A stretch of 64,000 nucleotides of DNA from Bagarius yarrelli (taxonomy: Eukaryota > Chordata > Actinopteri > Siluriformes > Sisoridae), in the NCBI GenBank assembly GCA_005784505.1, contig VCAZ01000014.1, positions 775,748 to 839,747 of the forward strand, given 5' to 3'. Numbering within the stretch: position 1 is the first letter of the stretch; each line of letters opens with the position of its first letter. Below the pieces are notes generated by a model. The model had not been told where the DNA came from. It did not search any database and saw only the letters and a program-made list of their open reading frames with translations. The position numbers were made by a program, and so were the translations under genes. Of this stretch, positions 10,871 to 21,851 are shown one piece after another.

Positions 10871-10904
<34 letters not shown>
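10871..10904 (-). promoter_or_regulatory. (CT)n tract acting as acceptor of FN3-3a exon
   Basis: In transcript sense (CT)n ends 'ctctcag' at the exon boundary. It is a strong pyrimidine tract whose length is expected to vary between alleles. Confidence 0.8.
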
Positions 10905-10909
<5 letters not shown>

Positions 10910-11808
10910 AAAAAGAGAGAGAGAAATAAAGAGAAAGAAAGAGCGAGCCTTAGAACATAGTATTCAAAAAGTTAATTACAGTTTTTTAAACTTGAATAAA
11001 GAACAGTCAGAAAGACAGACAGACAGACAGACGAATAGAGATAGATTTCCATTTCTATGTCTTTCTCTCTCTCGCTTTCTGTCTCTCTCGCTCTCTCTCA
11101 TATTCAGTCACTATATCTCTCTTTATCTCTCTCTTTTATTCCATTGTGCAGACGGGTTTACCGGAGGTCACAGGTGTGTGTGAGGCCATGAGTTCATTAG
11201 ACAGGGATTTTCTTGACCCCGATACTGAAACCCCTGTACTTTTCACTACGCTTTAATATCCTCGTCCCTCCTGCCGTCTGGAGCGCTGGGATTTTTTTTA
11301 AAACCCTACATCGATTTTGTATTTATTCATTTTGAGAGAAGACAAAGCCTTAAAGCCTGTAAGCCGGACAGCCGGACAGCTGGACAGCCGGAGATTCGTC
11401 TCCAACCGTTTGGTGTTTTGGAGCAAATCGTAGAGAAAAGAAAGATCTTCTTGGTCACAGGGTTAAAAAAAAATGAAAGAAAAAGTAAACGTGAGTCTCT
11501 GGCCAGATGATGGCAGGAAACAGAAATCAAGCTGAAAGTGTTTGTGGTGGTGAGGCGCACAGGACCTCAGACTTTAGAACACACGCACTGAAGTCATCCT
11601 GATGGAGACACCGGTAGTCGGTGGGGAAGGGGTGGTGGTGGTGGTGGTGGTGGTGGATTGAACGGGGTAATGACACAGTGTCACAAAAAATAAAATTTTC
11701 CTGCTGTAAAAAAATGTGGAAAAACTCAATTTAAAAAAATAAAAATTAATTTCCCGCTCTGAAAAACTGGAAAGTCACAACACAACAGAATATTGACAGC
11801 TCAATTAT

Positions 11809-11813
11809 CTCTT

Positions 11814-11861
<48 letters not shown>

Positions 11862-12390
11862 TCTCTATCACTCGGTGTCTTTATCCTGGTTCCACGTTCT
11901 TTATACTCTTTTCTTTCCTCCCACCCTTCCTTTTTTTCTATTTCCAATTTTTTGTTTCCTCTCTTTTCCTCTCTATTTTCTTATTCCCTCTCTTTTCCTT
12001 CTACTATTCTCTCTTCTGTCACTTCTTTTATGTCTGTCCCACTTCATTCCTCTCTTCTTTCCTCCATCGTTATCCCTTTTTTCTTTCTTACTTTACCTTT
12101 TCTCATTCTTCCAATACCACTCTACTCTCTCTATTCTCATTCTTTCCCTTTATTACTTACTTTCTTTTTTTATCTTTTCCTTGCCTCTTTCACCACTTTC
12201 TATTTTACAATCTCCACCTCATCCTCTTTCCTCTGTTTCTCCCTTTATTTCTTTCTTTCTTTTAATTTTACTCTTCCCCTCCTTCCCCCTCCCTTACTAT
12301 CTATTTTTATTATTTCGTCCTTCCTTCCTTGCCATCCTTCTATCTTCAGCTATTTCCTGTTCCTCTCTTCATTCCCCTTTTTTTAACAAT
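11809..12390. repeat. 580-bp pyrimidine-rich tract with (CT)n core
   Basis: The (CT)n run at 11819-11854 is followed by T/C-rich sequence with sparse A. Open frames here translate only to Ser/Phe/Leu-rich low-complexity peptide and are not genes. Confidence 0.9.
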
Positions 12391-12429
12391 TAAGCCAAAA
12401 TGACATTTAAATGCCCATAAATAAACACG

Positions 12430-12680
12430 CCCCTCTCAGCGGTGGTATGCGAACTTTTCCTCCAGCCCTGCAGGTGACTTTAATCTCTTGGCGCTGGCGT
12501 CGTACTCAATGTCATTCAAAGTTAATGCTGCGAATCATTTAGTGGCATGTCATTACGCGCTATCCGAGCCAAACAATACAAAGTTCTCATTTAGAGGGCG
12601 ACGGTGCGGGCCGTGTTAATGGCGCCATTAGCATGGTGATGTATGATTTAGCACCAACGCCGCCTTCCTTGGGAAGCCTG
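12430..12680. other. Candidate conserved non-coding element
   Basis: GC-balanced unique DNA ('cttggcgctggcgtcgtact', 'gtgttaatggcgccattagc') directly after a pyrimidine tract. No exon signature. Confidence 0.4.
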
Positions 12681-13778
12681 TTGGGAAGCGTTTAGGATTC
12701 TTATTTACTTCTGTAAAAGGTGTATTTGTGTCAATTTCATTCACATTTATTCGTTATCGATGCAGTCGTAGCTGGATTTCCCTCTGCTGCCCTGTTAAAC
12801 AAGCAACAAAACACTGTAAAGGCTTTTACTTTGATCAGCAAATTCTTTAATCTGATTGGTTAGTTTATTTCCTGGATTTGTTCATATCCAGACGCTCGCC
12901 CTCAGACGCTATAGCCTTTTAAACAGCTGGCGTCGTTAATTTTCTCTAAATTAATAATGTAAAGAAAAGGAAAAAATGTGAGATAAAGAAATAAAACAAT
13001 GTATTAAATACAGAAAAGAAACATTTTGCAAAGTTTTGGGCGTGGCCCCACCTACGGTGGCCCAGTAGTGCGACATTTAAAAGCAAACATAAGTTCACAA
13101 CAATAGGAGCTGCTGTTCTGCGGTAACGTACGTGACGGTAAGGCATCCAGGACGTTCTCCTAAATGCCTTTTAAAAGTATTCTTTTACTGAATTGGATAA
13201 TGCATTACTCTGTGTGTGTGTGTGTGCACGTGTGTGTGTGTGTGTGTTGTGATATGACCAAACCCAGCCAAATGTGCGTTGGCATCCTCTCACGCTGAGA
13301 ATTCCGGCTTCCTGCCCAGATTGTGCGTTAAGTGTCTTTGGATTGTTTCATCGGCAACCAGATTTTAAATGAAACCCAATACAAAGTGCAAAATAAAAAC
13401 AGGAGAAAGGTGAAATCGATATGTAGAGCATATAAAACACATTTTTTAGGTAATCCCTGATTTACCCCACCATTGTGGTCTCACTAGAAGTTCTTGAGAT
13501 GCTACGGGTGCAACTTGTGATATTTATACTTGGTGAAATTCTTTGTAACAGATGAAACAGACTGTGATTGGTTGCGTTACATGTCAGTCAGTCACTCTGT
13601 TGGCTAATGAACACTACTGTTGGATCCACAACTTCTGCCGTCAATATGAAGCTGTGGTTAGGTCAGACGCAAAATGACTATTACTGTGGATTTCACACCG
13701 GCTCAAAAACAGCCCACAGGAAATACTAATGCACAGCACGGTACAAATTTATATATGTTCATATTTATAGCGTCTTAC

Positions 13779-14010
13779 GTTCTTCGGTTGTCTTGGCCGT
13801 CTTCGATTCGCTGTCCATTCCCTGGAACTCGTTGAAGTACGGTCGAACTTTGACCTCATACACGATGCCTTTTTTTAGCGAGGACAGCAGGATGCTTCTC
13901 TCCGATGAAACCTTTACATCCTGGGTCAGCCATGGCCCCGGTGACGACTGTCCTGACACCTGCCTGTAGAGAACTCGGTAGCCCTGAATGAACTGAGACT
14001 GACGGTCCAC
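13779..14010 (-). CDS. robo2: robo2 exon: second half of FN3-2
   Basis: The longest exon here, 232 nt; acceptor 'gctcacag', donor 'gtaaga', phase 0 in and phase 1 out. It encodes VDRQSQFIQGYRVLYRQVSG, then QSSPGPWLTQDVKVSSERSI and LLSSLKKGIVYEVKVRPYFN, ending EFQGMDSESKTAKTTEE. VRPYFNEFQGMDSESKT is essentially identical to ROBO2 of other vertebrates. The variable loop QSSPGPWLTQ is the part least like mammals. The last base is C, so the split codon reads Pro where I recall Ala in mammals. Confidence 0.97.
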
Positions 14011-14418
14011 CTGTGAGCACAGAAAAGAGAAGACAAGCGTGTATGCTAACATTTACCCATCAGTCATCCTGAATCTATTCATTCTAAGCAGATGGTTGAG
14101 CCGAGTTGTGTTCGCATGGACTAAACGACGCATTTGCTATTTATTTTAAAAGCCTCAGTGCCCTAGAAAAAGCTACCATCTACAGGAAACCTCATGTTTA
14201 CTTCAATAAAAAAGCTTTTAGTGACCTCTCACAGGAATACATATCTAAAACCTACATGAACTGTAAAAGCTGCATGACATCAGCCAACGCTGCTGACAAC
14301 ATGGGATGTGAAAACCTCAGACAGGAGACGAGATCATGACCACCACAGCCAGGGAATTATTTCCGGAAGCAAACAATTCCAATAAGGCTTTTTCATAAAA
14401 GCTCTAATGCATAGAAAA

Positions 14419-15395
14419 TACAGTGAGGGAAAAATTATTTGATCCCCTGCTGATTTGGCACAGTTGCCGACTGACACAGAAATAATCAGTCTATAATTTT
14501 AATGGTTGGTTTATTCTAACAGTGAAAAACAAAATAACAACAAAAACATCTCGAGAAAACACATTAAAAAAGTAATGAATTGATTTGCATTTTAACATAT
14601 GAAATAAGTATTTGATTCCCCAATCAATCAGCAGGATTTCTGGCTCCCAGGTGTCTTTTTTACAGGTAACGAAGTGATATTAGGAGCACTGTCTTAAAGG
14701 GACACTCTTAAAAGGAGCGTTTTCACAGGAACAATCAATTAATGAGATTCCAAACTCTCCACCATGACCAACACCATAGAGCTGTCCAAGAATGTCCAGA
14801 ACCCAAGACTGTAGACCTACACAAGGCTGGAATAGACTACAAGACAATCGCCAATCAGGTTGGTGGAAAGGTGACAACAGTTGATACGATTTGCAAATGA
14901 AATAAAAAAAAAACAACACAAGTAACTGTCATATAAAATAACTATCTCCCTCAGCCTGGGGCAACATGGAAGATCTCACCTCATGGAGTTTCAGTAATCA
15001 TAAGAACAGTGAAGAATCAGCCCAGAACCACACAGAAGGATCTTGTCAATGATCTCAAGGCCGCTGGGATCAAAGTCACTAAGAAAACAATTGGTAACAC
15101 TCTACGCTGTGAAAAACTGAAATCCTGCAGTGCCCTCAAGGTCCCCCTGCTCCAGAAAACACATGTACAGACCCATCTGAAGTTTGCCAATGAACATCTG
15201 AATGATTCAAAGGAGAACTGGGGGAAAATGTTGTGGTCAGATGAGACCAAAGTCACCTCATCAATGGGACGAAGGATGAGGCCATATACTTTCAAATCCT
15301 GGGTAAGAACCTTCTAACCTCAACCTGAACATTAAAAATTGGTGGTTGATGGGTAAAGCAGCATGGCAATGACCCAAAACATACTTATACTTTGG
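14419..15395 (+). pseudogene. Decayed Tc1-like DNA transposon with transposase fragment
   Basis: The left end reads 'cagtgagggaaaaattattt', the typical teleost Tc1-like terminus, after a TA. A transposase remnant follows: at 15009-15317 a frame contains PRTTQKDLVNDLKAAGIKVT (the Tc1 helix-turn-helix region) and FANEHLNDSKENWGKMLWSD, which includes the W-x-x-MLWSDE catalytic motif. Upstream codons are frameshifted, and the C-terminal third beyond ETKV is scrambled or deleted. No right inverted repeat is recognisable. The copy cannot make transposase. It lies inside a robo2 intron, antisense to the gene. Confidence 0.85.
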
Positions 15396-16933
15396 ATAAG
15401 GCGACTGCCAAATAGCAGTAATTCAAATGAAATAAGACGCTACTGTAGATACTGAGGTCCAACCAATCAGACCTGCTCACCTAACACTAAAAGACAGCAA
15501 ACTGTTTCAAACAAGCGCCACATCACATCTGCCCCGTTATCACATCAAGCTGAAAGATGAAGGCCACCTCGACTCGCTCGCCAGACGCCAGCAGGATTTT
15601 TCAGCGAGAAGGACGTAACGAAGCATAACTCAATCTAATGGCTGTTCAGCTGGAGGGCAGCAGATAGCTTGAAGCTCGGGAAGAGATATTAAACAGCTGT
15701 TTTTCTTCCCTTCAGCTAAATTAAATCAGCTGAACGGTTTCTCGCATCGACTTTTCTGCCTGCTGCTTTCCATTTTTTATTCAGGAATGCTGAAAATTTG
15801 GCTGCTTACAGAACACAGACCCGTCGTTCTTCAGGGTGACGATGGGTGATAATTGAATTTATGAAGAATGTTCAAGAGTGCGGCTTAAGTTTACAGTAAA
15901 CTCTAATATATCCAGAGCGTAAAATCAACACTAAGAAAATAGCTAGGAAAACTTGATCCAAATGTTATTTGATTATAAACCTACACATTTTTTTACCTAC
16001 TAAACAAATCAACAGCCAACAGCCCCTCCCCCCTCATTTTCTATTGGTTCACAAGAAACAGGCTGTCAAATTCTCAATTTCAACTAAAAGCAGACTCAAG
16101 ATAAACGTAACCACAACATGCTAATATTTAGCTTTTACTTGGCAGTCCCTCCAACATGACGCAATCGCAACTGCTAAGAAAAATTATCGCGAAGTGGCTT
16201 TGTGACCAAAAATCTAACCAGTAGGTTACCAAACGCACTTCTGTGTGTCTTATTTTGATGAAGATGACAATATTACAAAAATACTGTCTACTAATCATGT
16301 GGTTTAAATTTCCTACAAACAGGAAGTGAACTAGCGACACAGGAAGTGGAATTAGAATTCATCTTATCGTTTCTTCTATTAGAGAGATTAAATGATCAAT
16401 GGACTAAGATGTCTGTAAGATGTTTTGTCATAGCAAGAGGTAAAAAAATACAAAGTGTAATCTGTTAACATTTAATCTGTGTGTTAGCGTGTTCTTATCT
16501 AAACGCTAGACCGCCGAGGCTGAGTAAAAATTCAATAACAGTTTTAAGTGTCAGACCTGTGATGAATTAATTAAACCTCGTGTTTTTGATGCTTTAACCA
16601 TTTTTCATCATAAAACGGATCCGATTTTTGATTGATGAAGCACCAGATGGCTGCCGGTGTTTTTCCGTGTCGATTGCCTGTGACTGACAGAGCAATCATG
16701 AATACATTCCCTTCCTCCAAACAGATTCGACTCAGCATCAGCAATTAATCAAAACAGCACTTTTTTCTAAGACAAAGAGTTTCTTTTATACATTTATTAT
16801 GCAGCAATTTAAGAATCGGTGACGAAGTGCGAAAACCCGGAGGAGATTTGCAGGGTTTGATTGAGTTATTTGTGATTTTTATGTCAATTTTTTCTTTACA
16901 TGTTGGCTTTTTTATATAACGGTTTTAATTAGA

Positions 16934-17345
16934 GGCAGCACAGTGGCTTAGTGTTTAGCACTGTTGCCTCACAGCAAAAAGGTCCCAAGGTTCGTATCCC
17001 CTGCAGGGATCTTTCCGTGTGGAGTTTGCAGGGTCTTTCTTTGTTTGCGTAAGTTTACTCTGGGTTCTCCCCGGTTTCCCTACAACGGTCAACGGTTACA
17101 CTCACAGCATTTATCCAAAGAGACTTACATTTTTCTTTCTTTTACACAACTGAACAATTGGCGGTGGCTCTGGCAATCGAACCCGGATCATCCGATTAGC
17201 GGTCCAACTTAACCACTTCCCCAGTCCAGTAACATGTATGTTGATTGGTGATTCTAAATTGCTCATAGGAGTGAGTGCGAGTGTGTTTTTTTGTCTGTAT
17301 GTGGCCCAGTGATGGACTGGTGATCTGTCCTGCCTATCCTGCGTC
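16934..17345 (+). mobile_element. tRNA-derived SINE interrupted by another SINE
   Basis: The outer element has the head 'gcacagtggcttagtgttta', B-box-like 'ggttcgtatcc', body 'tgtggagtttgcagggtctt' and tail 'tgattggtgattctaaattg'. It is the same family as 41515-41860. It is split near 17094, where 'gtttccctaca' stops, and resumes at about 17221 with 'cagtccagtaacatgtatg'. Confidence 0.8.
17094..17221 (-). mobile_element. SINE inserted within SINE
   Basis: The inserted piece in minus orientation runs from 'catttatccaaagagactta' through 'caattggcggtggctctggc' to 'ccaacttaaccacttcccc'. This is the head-to-tail reverse of the 'gtggttaag' family. It is younger than its host element. Confidence 0.75.
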
Positions 17346-17988
17346 TCCTTTCTGTAATGAGTAATTTAGATCAATGTACTGGTGATGTACCTGTAAGTCA
17401 ACTATTTTAATCCTTCTTCAAACTAAATTGACCACTTTTCATACTATAACAGTACATTTTAAAGTCGACTCTATTTGTACTGCGACTGAAATTATTCTGT
17501 ATGTCAACCTAGACGAGTTCGATTCTCCTGGAACACTTTTTATTACCAAAGTCCACTTTGAAATAAACTGATGCAAACAGTGTTAGTGAATTAGTTCTGT
17601 TCTAGTAGTCTACTGATTAGTCAATCTACTGATTAGTCAATTCTTTAGAATTAATTTCAGTTTTTTCACAACTAGTTTTAATTTGTATAGTTTTTTTTTA
17701 TTTTGTACAAATGTCCCTCAAAAGAGTTTAGGTATGACAAATACAGTAGACTTAGACTTTTTTGGCGAGTACAAGTACAGCATACTTAAGTATAAAGACC
17801 AAGTAAAAAACAGATAGACCTCAACTCGTCGGCAGATTTGTCTGTATGAGTATCAATTAATATCATTTTATTTAGTATATAAACAGTCAGTATTTTATAA
17901 CATACTTTAATTACATTTGAATACATTTTGTTGTAAGTGTAAAGATACTGACTACTGAGTACTAAAAGTATTGAAATGCCTGACTTAC

Positions 17989-18110
17989 CGTCCAGGTGAC
18001 CTGAATGGTGGTGGGACTGAGGACCACAGGGTTGTGTAACCGGATGATGACTTCACCCAGCTCCTTCTGTACATGCCTGTGATCTACACCCTTAGCTGGA
18101 GGAATAATAT
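17989..18110 (-). CDS. robo2: robo2 exon: first half of FN3-2
   Basis: A 122-nt exon, acceptor 'ttttacag' and donor 'gtaagt', phase 1 in and phase 0 out. It encodes (D)IIPPAKGVDHRHVQKELG, then EVIIRLHNPVVLSPTTIQVT and WT. GVDHR-VQKELG and RLHNPVVL-PTT-QVTWT are characteristic of ROBO2. VTWT carries the B-strand tryptophan of the second fibronectin domain. Confidence 0.96.
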
Positions 18111-18479
18111 CTGTAAAAGAAGAAGAAAAATCGATTTTTAACAGCTGATTAATAATAACTACACTATTACATTATTGGCGGTGGTGCAAACAGGATATGA
18201 GACTGCTGTCAAAACAAAATAAATTACAAAGCAGCAGTGGGATAAAGCAGCATTCCTTTCTTCACCCCAAAATATGATTAGCAATAGCAACTTAATGAAT
18301 GTTACAATTTTTGATTTATTAAAAAATGGTGTGTTGTATCTGTTTCTCCATTTGTAGAATCTTTTAATGTTGTGGATCATCTGTAAGACCGGTTTGCTCT
18401 CGTTTTAAAAGTTAGTAAAAAAAAAAAAAAAAGGAAACATATTCGTCATATTACAAAGTCCTGAAAGTTACGAAATATA

Positions 18480-18522
<43 letters not shown>

Positions 18523-19087
18523 AATAGGTATAATTACATAAATATTACATTGGCATTTTTATCCTACAAGATGTTAATATAGAAACAAATGCAGTAACCC
18601 GAAGATTTAGCCAATTCCCAAAAAATAAATCAATAAACCAATCAGAATCGCTGTGATTTAAAGCAACAAAACTAGAACTTACATTCCAGCCCTAACAAAC
18701 AGACCAGGAGCTTCATGGCTTTTTAATCGAATCTGTTTCCAGTTTAAAGTTGGTCATTTTTCTTAGTTATGATCATTAAGGTAGCAGGGACGACCCAAAC
18801 TCGATTACTGACTCCAAAAGTGAAAGATGTTCACTCTGTACTGGAAGCTAATCAGTTTACTTGATGGGTGGAGTACAGGTTAACCTACTGAGAATAGACC
18901 GTTCCCCAACCAAACAACTCCTGACCTCTCTTCCGCCACAAAGTACAGCGATTTAGAGAACGTTTTTTCTTTTTTTTCTACTCACTTCCTGTATAATTGT
19001 TCAATCAGCTTGTCTGGGGAAAATCTATACTTCTAGTAGTCACATTTAATTATTAAAACAAGTAAAACAATAAAAAATAGATGTTAC
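18111..19087 (-). other. robo2: robo2 intron between FN3-1 and FN3-2
   Basis: A 977-bp AT-rich intron with a poly-A run (18418-18432) and a (TA)n repeat (18484-18518). Nothing else recognisable. Confidence 0.85.
18484..18518. repeat. (TA)n microsatellite
   Basis: About 17 uninterrupted TA units within AT-rich intron. Confidence 0.95.
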
Positions 19088-19254
19088 CTTGTGTCCTCAC
19101 TGGTTCAGACATTGGACTGGGGTCACTCAGGCCATGTGTGTTAACGGAACGCACCATAAACAGGTAGATGGTGTTAGGTCGTAGCCCTTTAACGGTGAAC
19201 TGTGTGGTTTTAACATGATCCGCTACCGTCTGCCAGCTGTTACTTACAGATTGG
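19088..19254 (-). CDS. robo2: robo2 exon: second half of FN3-1
   Basis: A 167-nt exon, acceptor 'ctcag' and donor 'gtaaca', phase 2 in and phase 1 out. It encodes (S)QSVSNSWQTVADHVKTTQ, then FTVKGLRPNTIYLFMVRSVN and THGLSDPSPMSEPVRTQ. GLRPNTIYLFMVRA-N is the typical FN3 E-F region with the conserved L and Y. Only 270 bases separate it from the preceding exon. The frame is open and joins correctly to both neighbours. Confidence 0.96.
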
Positions 19255-19524
19255 CTGAGGAATGCAGAAAAGAATCCATTTCACAAATGAGTAAGACTGT
19301 AATAAAGACCCAATGACTTCATTCGAACATTGGGAAGGTAATTTACTCGATAGCAAATTAAAAATACTGACTTTGCAAAGTAACGGACATTAAGAGAGCT
19401 GCAGATTAGATCCACATTACAGGTTTTATGCGCAATCACCAGCTAAAAGATGTCGTTATCATGCCATTTATTCCGAGAGCTAAAACCAAAGCCAGATGCC
19501 AAATTCCACTCCATTTATCTATAC

Positions 19525-19690
19525 CTGAATGCTTCGATCACATATGAAGTAACGGGTGAGGCTCCGGCCAGGCCTGGCTGCCAGGATAGAGACACACTGT
19601 TTTTAGTGACATCGGTGACCTGAGGTTTGGACGGTGGACCAGGCAGTTCTCCCTCTTCTCTGTTCTTGATCTGTACCATCCCGCCAGATT
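19525..19690 (-). CDS. robo2: robo2 exon: Ig5-FN3 linker and first half of FN3-1
   Basis: A 166-nt exon after 'cttctcag' and before 'gtatag', phase 1 in and phase 2 out. It encodes (E)SGGMVQIKNREEGELPGP, then PSKPQVTDVTKNSVSLSWQP and GLAGASPVTSYVIEAF. The linker SGGMVQIKNREEGE differs most from the mammalian SGATISKNYDLSD. The FN3 start LPGPPSKPQVTDVTKNSV-LSWQPG is highly conserved. SLSWQP holds the FN3 B-strand tryptophan. Confidence 0.96.
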
Positions 19691-19771
19691 CTGAGAAGAT
19701 CATGGGTTCGTAATTATATATTAATATAAAACCATATAAAAATCCTCAACTCTTTATTTAAAAATGCACCC

Positions 19772-20090
19772 AAGATCATGGGTTTAATTTCCAGCACCAC
19801 CAAGCTGCCACTGTGGACCCTTACTTATATAAGGCCCTTACTTCCAAAGGCTCAGTAAATGAATAAACATAAATCGCTTTGGATTAGGACCTCTGCCAGA
19901 TGCCAAAAATGTACCAGTACTCTATCCCATAATCATCTGGAAAAAGTGGTAGTTCAGTGGTTAAGGTGTTGGGACTGCTGATCGAAATGTTGTGGGTTTA
20001 ATTCCCATCACCACCAAGCTGTTATTGCTGGAAATTTCTGTCACCCTGACCAAGGCTCTTAACAGGTTACTGCTCAGTTGGATTAAAAAT
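19772..20090 (+). mobile_element. Two degenerate tRNA-derived SINEs in tandem
   Basis: 19772-19918 has 'ccagcaccaccaagctgcca' and the tail 'ggattaggacctctgcc'. 19940-20090 has the head 'ggtagttcagtggttaaggt' and 'caccaccaagctgttattgc'. Both are diverged. Confidence 0.75.
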
Positions 20091-20444
20091 AAGTTTTGCT
20101 ATTAAAAGCTATTTTGTTGCCTTATAACTATGTGCAAGGACAATAAAGTTAAATCAAATCTAATATAACCTTATCTAACGAATCAGTAAAGGCACAAATT
20201 TACCCAGCTGGTTTAAACAATTGCTTCGGACCTCACTTTATTACTTGTGGTACACCAGTTGTTTTATTCTCCAATCTAAGAAAATTTTTATCTCCTACCT
20301 TAAATTTTTCTCATTCACTCATTTAACAATGAAAAAACAGACCCTAATAAACTATCAGAGATGGTCGGTCCCTCTGGTGAGCATACACAGCTTAGAATGC
20401 AACATGTAAATCAAATTATACACCAATATAACTTAGACTGTAAT

Positions 20445-20580
20445 TGGGGGATTGATTCTTAGCACCACCAAGCTGCCTGAGAAAGGGCATTAACCCTTAA
20501 CTGTGGAGATAAAAAAGATGAATGTAAGTCGCTTTAATAAGGGCATCTGCCCAGTACCAGAAACTATATGTAAAGTGAAT
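20445..20580 (+). mobile_element. Partial tRNA-derived SINE
   Basis: Contains 'agcaccaccaagctgcctga' and the tail 'taagtcgctttaataagggc'; the head is lost. Confidence 0.7.
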
Positions 20581-20722
20581 AAATTAAATCGTGTGCTGTA
20601 ATTTGTAGATTTTGACTACAATGTTTCCTCATCAAAACCGTGGGTGCACCGATTACTATACACTGACAAGAGACAAAGTTTAAATGATTGTCCAGTGACT
20701 TGATATTTATCCAGGGGTATAC

Positions 20723-20804
20723 CTTTTACTTCCAAGAAGGCACTCCATGAGGTTTCACCACTCGAGCTAGCAGCCACACAGGTATAGATCCCAGAATCAG
20801 AGAG
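20723..20804 (-). CDS. robo2: robo2 exon: second half of Ig5
   Basis: An 82-nt exon, acceptor 'cttcgcag' and donor 'gtatac', entering in phase 0 and leaving in phase 1. It encodes LSDSGIYTCVAASSSGETSW and SAFLEVK. SDSGIYTC is the F-strand Ig signature, and SSSGETSWSA is the ROBO2 version of this segment (ROBO1 has TPSGEATWSA). It ends Ig5, the last immunoglobulin domain before the fibronectin repeats. Confidence 0.96.
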
Positions 20805-21645
20805 CTGCGAAGAGAAAATATAAAACACAACATCTCAACGGTACCATGATGTGTCATAAGTCTACAGTTGAAGCTTTCCACCTCGTGTGGATTTGAGTTG
20901 ACCAATTTGTGGTAAGTGCTGATGCTAATGTGGTTAATAAATACTGCTGTGTACATTCCTGCATTTATCCTGCTGGCAAATTTACCAACCATCCCTCCAA
21001 CGGCAAACAAAAGGTGGGCTAATGTGCTTAGAGAGGCCAGTGGCTGAAACCTTCTGGACTGATGACAGCTGGCATCTCTCTCCTCCTGCCTTTATGTAAT
21101 CTTCCCTGCATTGTTTGTTGCCTTTCATCACTGCGCCTTGCCTTCATTTATTAGATAAAATGTCAGTGCTGGGCAGCTCCGTCAGCCATAATGGATATTC
21201 CGTCGAGGACAAATGGGAGTGTGGGGACTTCAAATTCAATGGAGTAGTATATGTGTGTATGGATATATCTAGACAATTGGACTCTGTCCAAGCTTCCACG
21301 AATGATGCTTGGGAAACCTGTCACATAACTAAGTGATAGTATTAAACAATTTACCAAAATCAATATTTTGCATTCATCTCTTTAATGTAATATGATTTGC
21401 CTCTGCCTGTGTGTGCTATGCCTTACCAATATCTGACTTAATACGGCTAAGCTTATACATCATACTTAGATACCCATAGTGTGTGACAGCCAGCCTTTCA
21501 TATGTACACAATAAATAAAGAAGCGTGTGCTTTACCATCGATCAAAGTTCGCCTTGTACAGAAACGATTACGTTACTCCCAGCGAGGTTATGTTCGATAT
21601 TACACTAAAGAAAGAAAACATGATTCCTACAAGAACAATTTTTAC
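20805..21645 (-). other. robo2: robo2 intron inside Ig5
   Basis: An 841-bp intron. 21040-21240 is unique, GC-balanced and free of simple repeats, and may be conserved non-coding DNA. The remainder is AT-rich with no recognised element. Confidence 0.8.
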
Positions 21646-21851
21646 CCGTATGTTCTTAATCTGAAGGCTTCCCAGCTCCTGTAAAGACATGCGTGGATCT
21701 TTTCCCAGCAGACTCACTCCATCCTTTAGCCAGCTGATGGTGGGAACAGGTTCTCCAGACGCTTGGCACTTTAGCAGAGCTACACTGTCCACACCCAGGG
21801 TCTGATTGGCCGGACCTTGCCGGATGATTGGCGGGGGCCTGTCTGTCAACA
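21646..21851 (-). CDS. robo2: robo2 exon: first half of Ig5
   Basis: A 206-nt exon with acceptor 'gatcag' and donor 'gtaaaa', entering in phase 1 and leaving in phase 0. It encodes (V)LTDRPPPIIRQGPANQTL, then GVDSVALLKCQASGEPVPTI and SWLKDGVSLLGKDPRMSLQE, ending LGSLQIKNIR. NQT in GPANQTL is a potential N-glycosylation site, also present in mammals. LLKC provides the first Ig5 cysteine. The position of the donor after the Arg codon is fixed by the next exon, which starts in frame with CTC TCT GAT. Confidence 0.96.

Larger units (their letters stand above)
10870..13778 (-). other. robo2: robo2 intron between FN3-2 and FN3-3
   Basis: A 2909-bp intron. It holds GA-rich and TC-rich simple sequence (10871-11150), a GGT array (11632-11654), a 570-bp pyrimidine tract (11809-12390), a GC-balanced unique stretch that may be conserved non-coding DNA (12430-12680), and a (GT)n repeat (13211-13248). 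Confidence 0.85.
14011..17988 (-). other. robo2: robo2 intron inside FN3-2
   Basis: A 3978-bp intron containing a decayed Tc1-like transposon (14419-15395), a unique stretch at 15540-15780 and a SINE nested in another SINE (16934-17345). The rest is AT-rich and unremarkable. Confidence 0.85.
19691..20722 (-). other. robo2: robo2 intron between Ig5 and FN3-1
   Basis: A 1032-bp intron mostly built of degenerate tRNA-derived SINE fragments in plus orientation (19772-19918, 19940-20090, 20445-20580). The short stretch 'ggacaataaagttaaatc' near 20138 resembles a common fish retroposon 3' end. Confidence 0.8.

Noticed and set aside
11793..12393. Open frames of 172-197 residues rich in Ser, Leu and Phe
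   Set aside because: Translation of a pyrimidine microsatellite tract; two overlapping frames have the same composition and no domain or splice context.
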